From Poronia punctata (Eukaryota; Ascomycota; Sordariomycetes; Xylariales; Xylariaceae), in contig MU401618.1 in assembly GCA_022579005.1 (NCBI GenBank), forward strand, positions 23,757 through 87,756: a stretch of DNA of 64,000 bases, in the 5' to 3' direction. The notes beneath the pieces are model-generated. The model was not told the DNA's origin and did not search any database. It saw nothing but the letters and a program-made list of their open reading frames with translations. Below are positions 10,342 to 23,121 of the stretch, one piece after another; position 1 is the first letter of the stretch; the number at the start of each line of letters is the position of its first letter. The position numbers were made by a program, and so were the translations under genes.

Positions 10342-11868
10342 GTCTGCACAAGGACGATACTTGAGATGATTCTTTAAACGGTCGGGTATGCAGCCGCACT
10401 TGGGGCCTGACAAGAAGGGAATGTGGATGGGAAGGTCGGGGTGGATTGAAGCGGCGGATACGCTACTTTCTAACTTGGCTGTCAGTCAGATACCTAATAG
10501 GCAGGCAGGGTAATGATGCCTTGCCAACAGCAAGGTATCTTGTGCCTCCCCTCGTACTCACCGTGCGAGGCCGAGCTCTAGGTCAGAGCGCGGTATGGAG
10601 GTCAGAAGGGGCTATGGGAATGAATGACTCTTCTGCCCTCCACCATGTGCAGAAGAAGGAAGAGGTTGGGTGTGGGCAGCTAATGCTGGAGACGATGATG
10701 ATGAGGGATAGATGGATACAAAAGGTAGAGATTTCACTCACTCTTGGATATGCCAGATGGTTCAGGCAGATGGATATTGAAGGAAGGGGATGGAATTTAT
10801 GTACCGCAACAAAATTGCTGTGTGGAAGAGGGAGAGAGAAAGAAAGAAAACACTGATTGTGTGTAGGGTACTGACCTAATATGCGTTGAGGTATTGACGG
10901 TGTCGACGTCGATGGACCCTACCGGCAGGCAGAAAAGAGAAATGAAAAAAAACCCCGGATCTCTATTGCAGAAGTTCTCACTATTGTAGAAGTTCTTACT
11001 AAGTAAGTAGGTAATAATATGAATGCGGTTCAACCCAATATTGGACCGCAGTCAGAAGACGTTATCGTGTTGTAGTATGGTATGTTGATGGGAGGAGGAA
11101 TGGTGAGGAGAGGCATCAGCAGGTACCAAGTTTGAATATATGTATAAGTAATTATAGGCGGTATGGTTGAGAAGTATCCCATCTGATGTTCTCGTCTTGA
11201 AGTACCTAACAAAGTACGTACCTTGATACGTTTGTAAGAAAGTGAGCAGGCTATCAAGTCGATACACAAATCCGGGTAAACAATCTCACGCTAGATATTC
11301 AGGGAGGAAGGCACGGTGGGTAAGACGGAAGCACTTGGGTGTAAATTGGCAAGTCTGCTTAACGCACTACGTGACTTGCTCCTTCTATGGCTATGAATAT
11401 GACAGCCAGGACAAGACAGAATTTAGAATCACGCAGTGACCCTAGAGTCGATGAATCTAAAAGTAGGTTTGGATTTCCCAGTATATTCACATGCCAGCGG
11501 CATTCTATAACGATGGACTATGTCGGCTCAGTATAGAATGATAATTCTGCCTGATTAAACCCATAAAGCAGGATAAGTGAACCACAGGCAGGCAGGAACT
11601 GATTCATAAACCTTGTGGTATTGTTAGGCACAGCACGCAGACAACAAAGGGGCCCCTAACACCCAAACCTGTATAGTCGGTCACTCTTCTGTATATGTGT
11701 AGCATCTTGTTTTTCCGTGCTTGCCCGATGTTTCAACACATGAATTGGGTATCATGGACAAAAAAAGATTGAGATATACTTGGTATTAACAAAGGCCAAG
11801 GCCTACAGCAGGGCTCGAGGACTGGCTGTCTATGTCAGTAGAAAACTACCTTGTTCGAGCATATCGTA
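10342..11868. other. Intergenic, no supported gene
   Basis: About 1.5 kb upstream of the RRM gene and downstream of the Zn2Cys6 gene, both on the minus strand. The longest frame (10446-10856) opens with TTG and shows no domain. I see nothing else. Confidence 0.6.
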
Positions 11869-13509
11869 TCATCTCTTTCCCCACATCCAGCTTTTAGCCC
11901 TGAGTATCATACCCTCTACGCCATCGATGGCGGCTAGTTCTGGTGTCCCTGCGGTCTTGTGAAGGCTATTAAGGAAGCTCAACACCGGTCCAGACTCTTG
12001 TCTATACACAAACCGTTCCAGGAGTACCCTTTCCTCCTGGTAGAGATTGATTGCTGCGTAGATCACGTGTAAAGCCATACCCCAAGGCATCGCTGCTATG
12101 CTGGCACCCTTCAGCCCCGCCTTTCGACTCCAGAGGTAAGGGAGTGCGTTTGCCAACCTTCGCATAAAGGGCCGCGCATCTAGATCCTCGGGGATGTAGG
12201 ACATGGAGGGGTCGTGTATGGATGCTAGAGTCGAGAAGAGGAGAATGTAGATGAGCCAATACAGCATTGTCGTCTGGGCCAAGATGAACTCGTGGGGATC
12301 AGTTGGTCCAGCCGGTTCATAGTCAGGGTCGTAAGCAGCAGCGAGATTGATGGCGGGGAAGTCTTTTAATTCCCCAGTTTCATCCAGCCAATTCCGCAGG
12401 CGTTGGTCGAGGTTCCGGCACTCTTCCACTACCTTGATGCGCAGAATGTCTCTCATGACAGGGTCATCGCAATACCTCATATGGTCCGTGTCGGCTACTA
12501 TATCGGTCAAATCGGCAAACAAGTCACAGAGCTTGTCTCTAGCCGCTTTTGGTTCGTGTTCCCAAGGTATTGTCCGCCACTCGGGTGTATTTAAAGCGTA
12601 ACGTTTTCGCTCCTTAAGTGACGAGAATATCTACTTTCCAGCTTAGCCCCGAAAATGTACACGGGGCGAACATCGTTATCCAACTCACCAACGCATATTG
12701 CGCCTCGGCAAACATATGATGACTTGCGCCACGCTGATATTCATAGGGACTTCGCAATTTTATTATGGCTATTTGTCCGCCTAGGTGACTATGCCATTTC
12801 AAGCCCTGTGAGAGCCAGTTGGGATCGTGGCCATGGAAGATCTGTTGACCGGGAGGCCGTGCGGTTAGCCAAGAGAGACATGAAGCTGGCTTTTTAAACG
12901 ATATCCAAGACGGGTACCTAGGTCTGTGGCCTGGGCCGGTGGACTTACCTCAAAGAGAGTTAATAGTTTGCACGTGGCAAACGTGGATTCTTCCTGGGCT
13001 TTTTCTCCATCATACAACGCTAGTTGGAGCCTCTGGAGGGCGCCACTGTAGGAGAGAAGAGCGAGCTCGGGTTGACCGACGGCGAAGAGCCCGAAACTTA
13101 GGAGAGAAAGTTGGACCGCCTTGTCCGAAGTATGGCGATTATGTGCAATCTCGATCCAATCGGGGTAAGACGCCGAACTGCTCGCTCCCAAGTACCTGGA
13201 CAGGAAGATGCTTATGTACTTTTCTATATACGCACTCCGCGCCAAGTCATGCGGAAGGGCAATATCGTCGACATCTCTTGGTGTACGTGCCGTGTCGGCT
13301 AACTCAGCTCGCTGCTTTCGGTATATGACGGCAACAGCATTGGCTTTGGTGTGTTGACTGTGATTGATGAAGACTGTTTCTCTCTCATAACCGCCACACT
13401 CGAGCCCTATAGCAGAGCATTGGGTACATGTCGGGCGTTGTCTGTCACAGCCCTTTTTTCGCCGCCTGCAGGTAGAGCATCCCTTGGATCGTCCCGGGAC
13501 CCCGACCAT
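11869..13509 (-). CDS. Zn2Cys6 (C6) fungal transcription factor
   Basis: Model of three exons: 13509-12949, 12841-12689, 12630-11869, giving 491 aa. All introns are phase 0 (GTAAGT...AACAG, then GTGAGT...AAGTAG with a GCTAAGC branch). The binuclear zinc cluster is at residues 11-38: C-x2-C-x6-C-x6-C-x2-C-x6-C, beginning CSTCRRRKKGCDRQ. The rest is the helical fungal-specific regulatory domain common to this family; exon 2 reads IFHGHDPNWLSQGLKWHSHL and then GASHHMFAEAQYAL, and exon 3 carries TIPWEHEPK. The combination places it in the fungal_trans_2-type class. The target pathway cannot be inferred, because the neighbours are unrelated genes. Exon joins are by hand but the frame is consistent throughout. 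Confidence 0.87.
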
Positions 13510-16500
13510 TACTTGTCACGGCGCAACTCGGAAGAAGAGGGGGAGCTTGGTCGTTTCATGGAATGATGCACATGGATAGATAGGTAGTTCAGTACCTAGG
13601 AAGGTACTAGGTATCGTAACTTCTTCAAGTGCGCAATTCCGCCCAGGCTACGCGCGCCTTGATGGGTTGTTTTATGCTTTTTGGGGCAACTATTTAGCTA
13701 GGTGATACCGGTAAATGATATATCTAAGTTACAGCATTGTGAGGGAAATTGTAGAGAAAAGGGATAGAAGATTCCTATTCTTCTATACTATGAGTTTTAA
13801 CCATGATCATTAAGTAACCAGGATAGAATAGGGCTTATGGCAACATGACGGACTGGCTTGGCCACGATAGACAAGGTCGAGACTCAGACTTGATCGCTTT
13901 TGCCAGATGCCTCTCTGTCTTCCGTCGTGCCAAAACCAGTCCTAAAGCGGATTAGTCATCACAAGGTGGGGGTTAACCCGCACTTGGATCTCGACTCCCA
14001 ACTTAGTGAAGGTATCCTCTTTTCCTCAGTGATAAAAGTGTCATTCTTTGTCAATTATGCGTTACAGTGTGGTTTCAGTAAGTATTTAATAGTTGGGTTA
14101 GGAACTATTCATCGAAGAGTTGTTCCAGTAGACAACTTGGGTAACGATATTTGACCGAGCTACATGTAAATTGTGCTGTGTACACCGATTCTTTGGTTTT
14201 GGAGAAAGACCGTCTTCGTATATGGGACAAGAGACTGGATGGTTTGCTCAAGTCAAACTGACCTACAGATGGGGGATCAATAATATGTCAACCTTAAGGA
14301 GAAATGGTCAGTGTCGACTTTACTCGATACCGTATTCCGATATCGTAACTTAAGGTTGGACGCTATGCATTACTAGAAGGAAAGAGCGCGGGGCTAAATC
14401 AATTCAAACGTCGGTTCGTCAGTCTAAAGGTACCCTTAACTACCGCGGCACTATAACAAGCGTTTGAGGCTCTGGATTTGTGAATACACCTCCGGTCAAA
14501 CATGCGGTTGCACGAGGACCAAGATAGAAAGCGGGAAGGGGGAAAAGCCGAACACAGCCAGCTTATTTCTCCTTTGGTTTCTCAATCGGCTTGTTTGACC
14601 CTCCGCGGATGGTATGCTAAGCCCATACATTATACTCGTACGTAATAGGAAGTGCAACAATGGACTCGAGGCTGGGTGTCAAGTAGAGTTGCACTCTATC
14701 AACCTGATATAGAAACCATGGATGATATGAGGTGTAGCATTGCTACCAAACATCGAGGCGGTGGCGTACTGCTACATGTACGAGTAGGTGAAAAGCCACG
14801 ATAAGGCCCCAATATTGGCGTCGACTAGGAAGAGTGCAAAACATGTTCCGAGTTCCAGAAAGCTGTTACATTATCCGTTGCCCAACCTAGTGGTATATAT
14901 GTACTTGTAGTATTCATGATATGTGACTTGGCCACGATATCGGACATACTGATCTATACCCAGCCAACGCATCTCGTCATCAGGAACGGAAGTTTACCGG
15001 TAGTCGGGGTCAAGGCATCCTAAGCCTAGCAGTGTGGGTAAAGGTCATGTTGTACAGAAGAGGCCATCACAAACCACATCGTTGGGTAGCATTCCCTTAT
15101 TGGTGGTCACATCTGATGCAAGCTAAAAATAACATAGTGACGCACCTATAATATGGTATTTGGTGACCGACTTACCAATGTTCTGTTAAGTGGATGTGGC
15201 AGTCAGTATCTCCAGTACTCGTACTCGTAGTGCTTGAATATAGCTATCAAATTTTAACGGTTTTTGGAGTGTCTAGCCAACCAATTTTGCCAAGATGGGA
15301 GCAATGAGCGACAGCCCACATAAATGCCTGCCCCCATTAAAAGGAGTTCATCATTTTGGCTAGGGAAAAGTTGACCCGCCTAGGCCGTGTCCCGCGGCCG
15401 CATCAAAAAGCAGTCTAAAGTCTCACAGATGGTTTAAGTGCCGATACAATTCAACAAAGTTTAATAATCCTACAAAGGCAGGCTATTACCTACTCGTACC
15501 TACCTACTTACTTTAATTCCGGAGACAGAGAATACCTAGAACAATGCTTCTATTTATCCAACATTACACATGATGAAGAAATCATGGATACAGATATGAC
15601 AGATGGTAGGTACGGCAAGGGAGACACAGACAGACGAGTCGAGCTTGGAAAGAAGCAGTTGCCGCCCGGGTACTTTCAGGTACACAGGCATGACAGGTTG
15701 ATCGATGCATGTGGTCAATAGACATCACGTCTTCAGGCATGCTGATTGGTGAATTATCATGCAACCCAGAGGGAAGCTCATGGCACTCCAGCCTATGGGA
15801 TGCCATGATCGTCCGCGGGGTCCAAGAAGATCCAATAGAACCCCTGCATGACCCTTGCGAAGCGCCTGCACACTTGGCGCCGGGCCTTCCCTTGAACATT
15901 CACCGTCCAACCACCGCCGCTTTCTCCAACATTATTTCGACTGGGGGAGGGGACCCTTGCACTTTTTTCAACAATTATCAGCCATCTACCGCAACCTCAT
16001 TCAGGAAAACGGGAAGCTCTCATGATCTCTACCGGCTGAAATGGGGTTCGCACCCCGAACTTTGGCTGGTCATGTATTTCGGTACGCCCCAATTGGAGAC
16101 CATACTCGTACAGTGGCAGTACTGGTCTATCGGAAGAGTAAAGGCGCGGACGATACTCGTAGGTATTCTGTAGAGGTGAACGCCACTTGTCTAGACCCCA
16201 AGATACCTACTCTAATCCAATGAAGGCGCTGGTGGTGGTCTATCTCTGAGGGTTCGGCCTACCACCCCTGGCCTTTTACTCTGCCACCAAGGCCTGTTTT
16301 TCTGCTCGCCTTTTACTTTTCCGCTGTTGCTTCTGCGTCTCGGAAGAAAGCTGCAACTTGTTCTCTGTAAGATAAGAAGTTGCCACACTGGCCTACGGGG
16401 TTCTGATACAACCACCGGTATTGTGCGACCTCTTCTTGTTACATACTCGTACATACCGAGTTAGCCCGGGCGTCTATAAAGAATCCAAGAGATTGGAGAT

Positions 16501-16931
16501 CTCCCTAGCCGTCCTATCAGAGGCATTTTTTCCGCCAGACGACAAGAAAACTGGCCCACCGTGGGCAGTCCTATTGCGTACAGTCGATGTGCTATCCCCA
16601 CTGACGGTGTATGCAGAAGCTTCAGAGAATCCGAATCGGGTTGTAGAACCTGAGAGGGCGCTTATTCAAAACCTATACTTCCCCTCGGCCATCTAAGCTG
16701 ATCCTTCTTTTCTTTCGATAGCTGGTCTCCAAACTTACTTTCTCCTCTGATTGCGCGTTACTTCACTTCTGCCAACCACAGGTCTCTCATACCTCTTTGA
16801 CTTGTTTTGTGAAGCGTGTCTTTTTTTTTCATTATTTCACTTCTCTTCATTGCGCACACGCAACAACAGTCGACTCGCACGGCCGAGCGATCTTTACTTT
16901 CTTTCCTTATATCATACTCACCAACATCATA
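13510..16931. other. Long gene-poor intergenic region
   Basis: 3.4 kb between the divergent Zn2Cys6 (-) and HAM-8-like (+) genes. No frame carries a recognisable domain. The best ATG frame, 15709-16173, looks random in composition. The interval has the densest cluster of the TACTCGTA/TACGAGTA word in the window (14633, 14779, 15216, 15222, 15491, 16103, 16154, 16444). The 16700-16931 segment is pyrimidine-rich and is probably the promoter and leader of the next gene. Confidence 0.55.
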
Positions 16932-18360
16932 ATGGCGCGCGCAGATGAGAAGAGGCGGCCCGCCGCCCTCAACTTGACTCCGTCGCGCTCATCGTCGACA
17001 AGTGGATCTTTTACTACCACATCCTCATTAAAACCACCGAGGACACCGAGATTCGCCGAAGCCACCACAGTACATTCTCCCATAGAACCGCGAGAAAACC
17101 CGTTCAGTAGCCGCGAGGACGCATCACATGGCCCTCAAGCTCGGCCAGCTGATGTAGGTTTTGGATACATCAATGATGATACACGGACGCAAACTATCAA
17201 CATGCCAATGACACCGAGATCACCGTTGAAGAGTGCCATGAGAGCGCCGGGGACACCAGGGAGACGGCTAGAGAACCCTCTCAGCCCCACGTTCAGAGAA
17301 GAGGACATCCTCGAGAGCAGGGAAAAGGACACTGAAATGGCGCAAAAGAAGGACGTGGTAAGTTTTCATAACTGATAGGAAAAGCAGCGTCTGTTACTAA
17401 TACACCTTGCAGAGGCTCAAGTACAGGGTCAGGCTTGCCAAGTTTGCTCTTCGTGGTATCAGCTTCAGCTGTAGCTTGATTATCATCGCTCTCCTTGCCA
17501 CTTCATTCAACATCTTTCGTGCGACGAAGAATCTGCCGGCGCAAAACAATCTGCCAGCATGGGCGGAGAATACGCAGCTGTGGCCCCAGATCGTCGTCCT
17601 CTCGGTTTCCGGCATTAACCTCATTCTCTGTATCCTCATCTTTATCGGCTATTTGAGGGGAGGTCATTACCGGGCAGAAAAAGTCGGTGTCTACTACACG
17701 CTGTTTGCAGTTGGCTGGTTCATCGCTTCCTCGATCCTCTGGGCTGCCGCCGCCGGCATTCTCCAGTTTACCCGCAATAACAGCGACAACAAGGACATGT
17801 GGGGTTGGGCCTGCGTCGAGAACAAGAGAGCAGAGGTCTTTTCGGACAAGGTGGACTATGCCCTCGTCTGCCGGCTTCAGGTGAGAATAGACAGCCCTAT
17901 CAGCTTTTATCGCATATGCTAACCCGGCATGGTTTTGTAGAATTGGTCACTTATCTGCGCCCTGATCGAGATCGTTCTCGATGTATTCACCATCACACTC
18001 TACAGCGTCGTCTTCTACCGATATATCACGAAACGTAAGCTCACCAAGTCGATGGACATGCGCGATCGTGCCCGCTCGGATCTGTACCTGGCTCAGCTGC
18101 GGTCCCAATCGGCTCCCAACACGCCAGGCTTCGGACCCAAGTCGCCTTCTTTCTCGCAATATGCCATGTCTCCACGATTCCCGCCCTCTGCCTATAAGTC
18201 GCTCGACGACATCACCGAGAGTCCAACCTTCACACCCGCCACTCAAGCACCCGAGCCATCGTCGTCCTTTGTGGCTCAACCTAGCCAAGCGGCGGAGAAA
18301 CCGTTCAAGCTACAACCACCTCCCGTCAAGGCTCGCTCGGCCACCCCAAGGGTCGGCTAG
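16932..18360 (+). CDS. ham-8: HAM-8-like four-pass membrane protein (hyphal anastomosis)
   Basis: Exons 16932-17357, 17413-17880 and 17941-18360 give 437 aa to the first TAG. The introns are GTAAGT...TTGCAG and GTGAGA...TTGTAG, both phase 0. The cytosolic N-terminus is Ser/Pro-rich (RTPRFAEATTVHSPIEP, PLKSAMRAPGTPGR, NPLSPTFREE). Four hydrophobic segments lie near residues 153-177, 202-222, 231-256 and 300-326, with KDMWGWACVENKR between the third and fourth. The tail has ARSDLYLAQLRSQSAPNTPGF. From memory of the family, this matches fungal proteins annotated as hyphal anastomosis-8, implicated in cell fusion in Neurospora. The TAG at 18358-18360 is followed in the same frame by 48 conserved-looking codons to a second TAG at 18505-18507, so this copy may be truncated. 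Confidence 0.78.
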
Positions 18361-18507
18361 GGCGCCTTCAACAGTCCAACTAGTACCTCTTCTCCTCACC
18401 CAAGCTTTTCTGCGGCAGCTCCCGGCGAGCAACAGTATGACGCCGTACCTATCCCTGGCGCGTACGCCGACGCTGTTGTCAAAAACCCGCCTCCCGCACA
18501 AAACTAG

Positions 18508-20079
18508 TTTCGGACACGACGCTAGTTGATGTTCTGCATATGCGTGGAAAGAGCTGGATGAAAAGAATGAGAAATTTATAGAAGAGCAAAACTGTACAAC
18601 CAGGGAGAGGAAAAGAGCAAAGGGTACATGATGGGCCAGGGACAGGATTCCCAGAAAGGGCAGGCCCTGAACTGAAACTGCTCTTTTCTCTTGACGAATG
18701 ATATCCCACACGAGCGGGCGGCGTTTTTATTGACGGGGACTTGGTTCTAATTTTACTCGGGGTGGCTTGTTTTTTTTGGGCGGGGAAACGGATACCTTGA
18801 AGCTCATCTACGGCTTTATTTTTACTGTTGGCTGAGCCCTCAACTGAATGATATATTCCTCTGTTTTATCTAAACTGTTAATTACACCGGATCAGATATA
18901 CACACCAAAACCATATCGTCCACTTATGGAGAAGAAGATGACAAAATATACTACACTTCTCTTCATACAACGTCTTGTTAATTTTCATCCTGTAACTTGA
19001 CTTCAAGCACTAAAGGTTAGACGCTTTTGCACTTCGGTTCTTTCATCCCAATGTAAGGAGACGGTAAAATGCTTGGATAAGATGTAATGCCACCAGTTCA
19101 GGTAGGTTACAGTTACAGTTACATCGGGCTCATCTCGCTTCCTGCACCCTCCTCATTTTTATCTGTCTCCTTCGTCCTCGTCCTTGTTCTAGTCCGTCCC
19201 CCAACCATAAGAGGATTCGATTCTGCAGCGTCGGAAATGCAAATGTAAGAGTACCCGAACCTCCACGTTGGGGGCGAATGCGCCTCTCTACCGTGGATAA
19301 TAAATAGAATAGACGGAATGTAGGTACGGTACCGTAGTATTCCGTGTTCGTTTTGTTTATTTACGTAGGTAGGTATCAAGATGTCCAAGTACCTACCAGT
19401 AGAGACTGTCGCCTTGATGATGGGTCTTATGTTGGTAGCGTTGTATACTAGACTACATACTTAAGCAACATCAAAATAGCTGGGCTTTCTTCCCGGCCAG
19501 CTGAGTCCAGGTTGGTTACCTTTGGAATTCCATAATTGAGTTAACCTAGGCAATACAAGGCTATAGATACGTAGATAATGACTGGGGAGTGATACGTCTT
19601 GACTTCATGTTGCGTTCCTCCTACGTTTTGTGTCACCTATCTGATGAACAATTTCCTTCCATTGTCTAATAAAAGTATCCACCTACCTTACACCTAACCT
19701 ACCGGCGGGGGTAAGGTAGGTAAGTTCCAATGCATCAGGAACAGGATTCCCTACAGCTGTTAACACCTGGCAAACAGGTAGGTACCGAAATCAAACGGCA
19801 ACCTTCGAGGTCCTTTCTTTCAAAGGTCCATCGAGGTCCCCTTCCGACTTGAAGCTATTCGTACATCGTAACTCGCGCACCCATCAGTGAAATCATAACT
19901 CGTACATTCAAATCTCAACCTCAAAACCTCGGGGAACAGAAAAAAGAAAACCCTACAAATTAAATCAAATCTAATCTCGCATCATCACTACAGCCCTCCC
20001 CAAAGAACAATCAAACACTTACCACCCATCAACGCCGCTTAAGAAGAAGAAGAAGGGCAAACAAACAAACAAACAAAAA
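18508..20079. other. Intergenic, no supported gene
   Basis: About 1.6 kb with no coding frame of note. TAGGTAGGTA words occur at ~19365 and TACCTTACACCTAACCTACC/GTAAGGTAGGTAAG at ~19685-19730. The last 200 bp before 20080 are A- and C-rich and probably form the leader of the next gene. Confidence 0.55.
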
Positions 20080-20392
20080 ATGTTCAGATCCCTGTCACCA
20101 TCCCGTCGATTCAGATTCTACAGCACAACTCCTCCCCTACCACCACCGCCACCACCACCACGGGGCCAAGCAACACCAGTTAAATTCTGGCCTTTCCTAG
20201 CCATTATTATCGTGGGAACGGGCGCTTTTGCGTATATTAGTAAGACGAGAGCTGGACAGGGGTGAGTTTTTTTTTCTCTCTCTTCTTCTTTTGTGTTTAT
20301 GTTTGTTTGTTGTATTTTATTATTAACTTTTTGTATGATTTAGTCGGGCTCCTATTGCGAGGAATGAGATTCCTAATAAGATCCAGAACTAA
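20080..20392 (+). CDS. Small single-pass membrane protein, possibly mitochondrial
   Basis: Exons 20080-20261 and 20344-20392 (GTGAGT donor, TTTAG acceptor, phase 2) give 76 aa. The start ATG follows an A-rich leader (AAACAAAAAATG). The N-terminus is Arg/Ser-rich without acidic residues (MFRSLSPSRRFRFYSTTPP), which resembles a mitochondrial presequence. A Pro run and one hydrophobic segment follow (FWPFLAIIIVGTGAFAYI). The C-terminus is ARNEIPNKIQN. Unspliced, the frame would end at the TGA just inside the donor; splicing extends it by 15 residues. I do not recognise the family. An inner-membrane location is inferred only from the presequence-like start and single helix. Confidence 0.65.
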
Positions 20393-20480
20393 GAACTAGG
20401 TTCGGGTCATGGATTTGGGTGACGGGAGGTGGTTTGATTTGAGGGGATAAGGATAAGGCTGAGTAGTTAGGAGTAGTGAG

Positions 20481-20484
<4 letters not shown>

Positions 20485-20528
<44 letters not shown>

Positions 20529-20539
20529 TGTGTGTGTGT
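20485..20539. repeat. (GA)n-(GT)n microsatellite
   Basis: About 21 GA units followed directly by seven GT units, just downstream of the small membrane-protein gene. It is probably in or near its 3' UTR. Confidence 0.95.
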
Positions 20540-22458
20540 AATGATTGTGGTGGAGGGATATGGGCGTTTTAAGATACATCAGCAGCAGCGTGGAATTGAA
20601 AAATTGTATATATTATATCATATCAATGTAACAGAATAAAACAAATTTAGAGATCTCTTTTGGGTAAGGTAGGGAGGGGGGTTTTGACTTTCCGGGTGGC
20701 CGGTCTTGCTCGGGTAGTAGGGGGGAGAGGAAGAGTACCTAGGTGGTAGGGAGGTAAATAGAACAAGACGAGTTATTACACATGAGGGGTTTTTTTTTTG
20801 GACTTGGGAAAAAAAAACTTAACATGCTTCCTGTCCATGTTTCATGGAATCGTGAACAGAAGGCACCATTGCCACCGCCATCTAGTTTGCACGGATGTTG
20901 ATATACGTTCCTTGCCCAGTCCCTACTTATGTAAATCGTGTATCGGGCGGCCCGTCAAGTATTCTCTTGGCCATGGAGCGGTTAGAAAGCCACGACTATC
21001 CAAGGCTAGGGGGTTACCAAGATTGGTGGTGACAATAACATCATGCTTGTAGTTGAACTTGTTCCTTTAGTTTTGAGTTTAAGAGACTGGTCTTCTATGT
21101 GTTCATGCCTACTCGTACAATTGTAATTCTTATTAAGGAGGGTGTATAAAGGCAGATGATCTAGGTAAACCTAGAGAAGCTGCCTATTGTAAGCTGTGGG
21201 AATGTTGACCGTTGTCGGGGGCCCCAACATTTGTGCGGAGGCCTACGAGTACATCTAATAAACGCAACAGAAAATTGCACAAGATAAAATCTACGGAAAC
21301 ACATCATTTATTTCATAAGAAACGATTCCTTGAGATCAAGATGCACATGGGTGAGGTACAAGTAGGTACTGCTTCTGCTAGAAGTTGGTCTACGATAGGT
21401 TAAGCAAGTATCAGCAGGTACGAGGGGCCTGCGAGGTAAGGTGTTCATTCGGCAAGTCACTTTTTTGCAAGGGGTGGATGATCATTACTTATTTGGGTAA
21501 GAATTTTCCCCCCGGCAAAAAAAAGGTACATGTGGTGCTCAGCCTGGCCACTCAACGGACCCACCCCTCACTGCCATGCAACATACTAAATTTCGACCTG
21601 TAAGGGCATTCAGAAGTGCTTTCAGACCTGACTGATCATTTTGACCTAGACTGACCGTCGCAAGGCTGTAATTGCAGCGAATGGTGGCTTTACGAAGCAC
21701 TAAGGGGTTGGTTAATAGGTAAATAGGTTAATAAGTACTTTAGATAGGTTAATAGGTTAATAGGTCAGGTAACAAGGCTAAAGTGTAGAGCGCGCAATTC
21801 TATTGGTTCAGTCAATTGCCCATACAAATCCTACAAGTACCTTACCATGCCAAGGGACCCATTTGCAAGTGGATACGGGACCCATACTACCTATGCAATG
21901 AACACCTTACCTCACAGGCACCTTGTAAGTAAAAGGAGCAATAGCGATTAGTGCGGGGCAATATGTGATAGAACAAGAAATCAAATTTCCCAACAATAAC
22001 AACAAAAAACACCAAAATATCTCACTCATATTGTTAACAATTAAATGTTGACCACCCTAGTCTAATACCTAGTTTCTGATTTGAATATCTACGCGCCTTT
22101 AACTACCCTCAAATCCTAATTGTAGAACAAGTTTTTTTTTTTTACCTGGGAAAGAAAACATTTCTTATCAAAGAGAGTAACGGCACTGCCCCTCACTTCT
22201 GTACTTTGTCCCACCCTACCCTATCAGACCAACAAATTCATCCCCTAATAACAACGCCGCTGACAACAACAACCCCTTTACGCCCCCCGCGAGTAATCCT
22301 ATAAACGTATAATTATTTCGACCTCTATATACCTGCCTTATAGCAAAGGAGTCTAGAGCAAGGAAACCAAGTCTAGACAAGCTTTTGCCAAGCTCCCAAC
22401 ATTTATCCCCCCCCAAAAAGGAACCACCCCCCCAAAAAGAAAGAAACAACCAGAAAAA
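20540..22458. other. Intergenic, no supported gene
   Basis: About 1.9 kb. It holds a short cluster of AGGTTAATA-type repeats at ~21710-21770 and TACTCGTA/TACGAGTA at 21110 and 21244. A C- and A-rich leader lies immediately before the URA6 ATG. No coding frame is convincing. Confidence 0.55.
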
Positions 22459-23121
22459 ATGCCGGCAATCGACGACCTCAAAAACCGCACAACACCCGTC
22501 TTCTCCTCCGATGACGTAACCGTCCTATTCGTCCTAGGCGGCCCCGGCGCCGGCAAAGGCACGCAATGCGAACGTCTCGTAGCCGCCTACGGCTTCACGC
22601 ACCTCTCGGCCGGCGACCTCTTGCGCGCAGAGCAGAACCGACCCGGCAGCGAATACGGCCAGTTGATCAAAGACTACATCAAGGACGGACTGATCGTTCC
22701 CATGGAGGTGACGATTGTCCTTTTGGAAAACGCCATGCGAGCCGCCATATCCTCTTCCTCTTCCTCTTCCTCTGGCACAAACAAAGGCAAATTCCTGATC
22801 GACGGCTTCCCTCGCAAATTCGACCAAGCCGTCAAGTTCGAAGAGGCCGTTTGTCCGGCCAAGTTCGTCTTGTTCTACGACTGTCCCGAGGAGGAAATGG
22901 AGCGGCGGCTCCTGGAGCGCGGGAAGACGAGCGGGAGAGATGATGATAATGCCGAGAGCATCAGGAAGCGGTTCCGCACTTTTATCGAGACGAGCATGCC
23001 TGTTGTCGATTATTTTGATAAACAGGACCGTGTTGTCCGTATCCGTGCCGATGTCCCGCCGGATGATGTCTATAAAGCTACCCAGGCTGAGCTTGTGAAG
23101 CGGTTAGGCGAGGGGTTTTAA
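22459..23121 (+). CDS. URA6: UMP/CMP kinase (Ura6)
   Basis: Uridylate kinase, ATP + UMP to ADP + UDP, in pyrimidine nucleotide synthesis (cytosol/nucleus). Intronless, 220 aa. The Walker A loop is GGPGAGKGTQ at residues 27-36, followed by the NMP-binding segment HLSAGDLLRAEQ, the KFLIDGFPRKFDQ block, and CPEEEMERRLLERGKTSGR, in which the short LID and catalytic Arg residues lie, then DYFDKQDRVVRI. A Ser-rich run (eight Ser) precedes KGKFLIDGFPR, where the family normally has a short loop. The ATG context is good (AAAAAATGC). The next gene, eIF3m, converges on it. Confidence 0.95.
   Translation: MPAIDDLKNRTTPVFSSDDVTVLFVLGGPGAGKGTQCERLVAAYGFTHLSAGDLLRAEQNRPGSEYGQLIKDYIKDGLIVPMEVTIVLLENAMRAAISSSSSSSSGTNKGKFLIDGFPRKFDQAVKFEEAVCPAKFVLFYDCPEEEMERRLLERGKTSGRDDDNAESIRKRFRTFIETSMPVVDYFDKQDRVVRIRADVPPDDVYKATQAELVKRLGEGF

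Noticed and set aside
16040..16075. GGGGTTCGCACCCC resembling a tRNA T-arm
   Set aside because: Loop length is wrong and no acceptor, D or anticodon arm can be built around it.
15709..16173. 154-codon ATG frame in the long intergenic region
   Set aside because: Amino-acid composition looks random, no motifs, no splice context; kept as intergenic.
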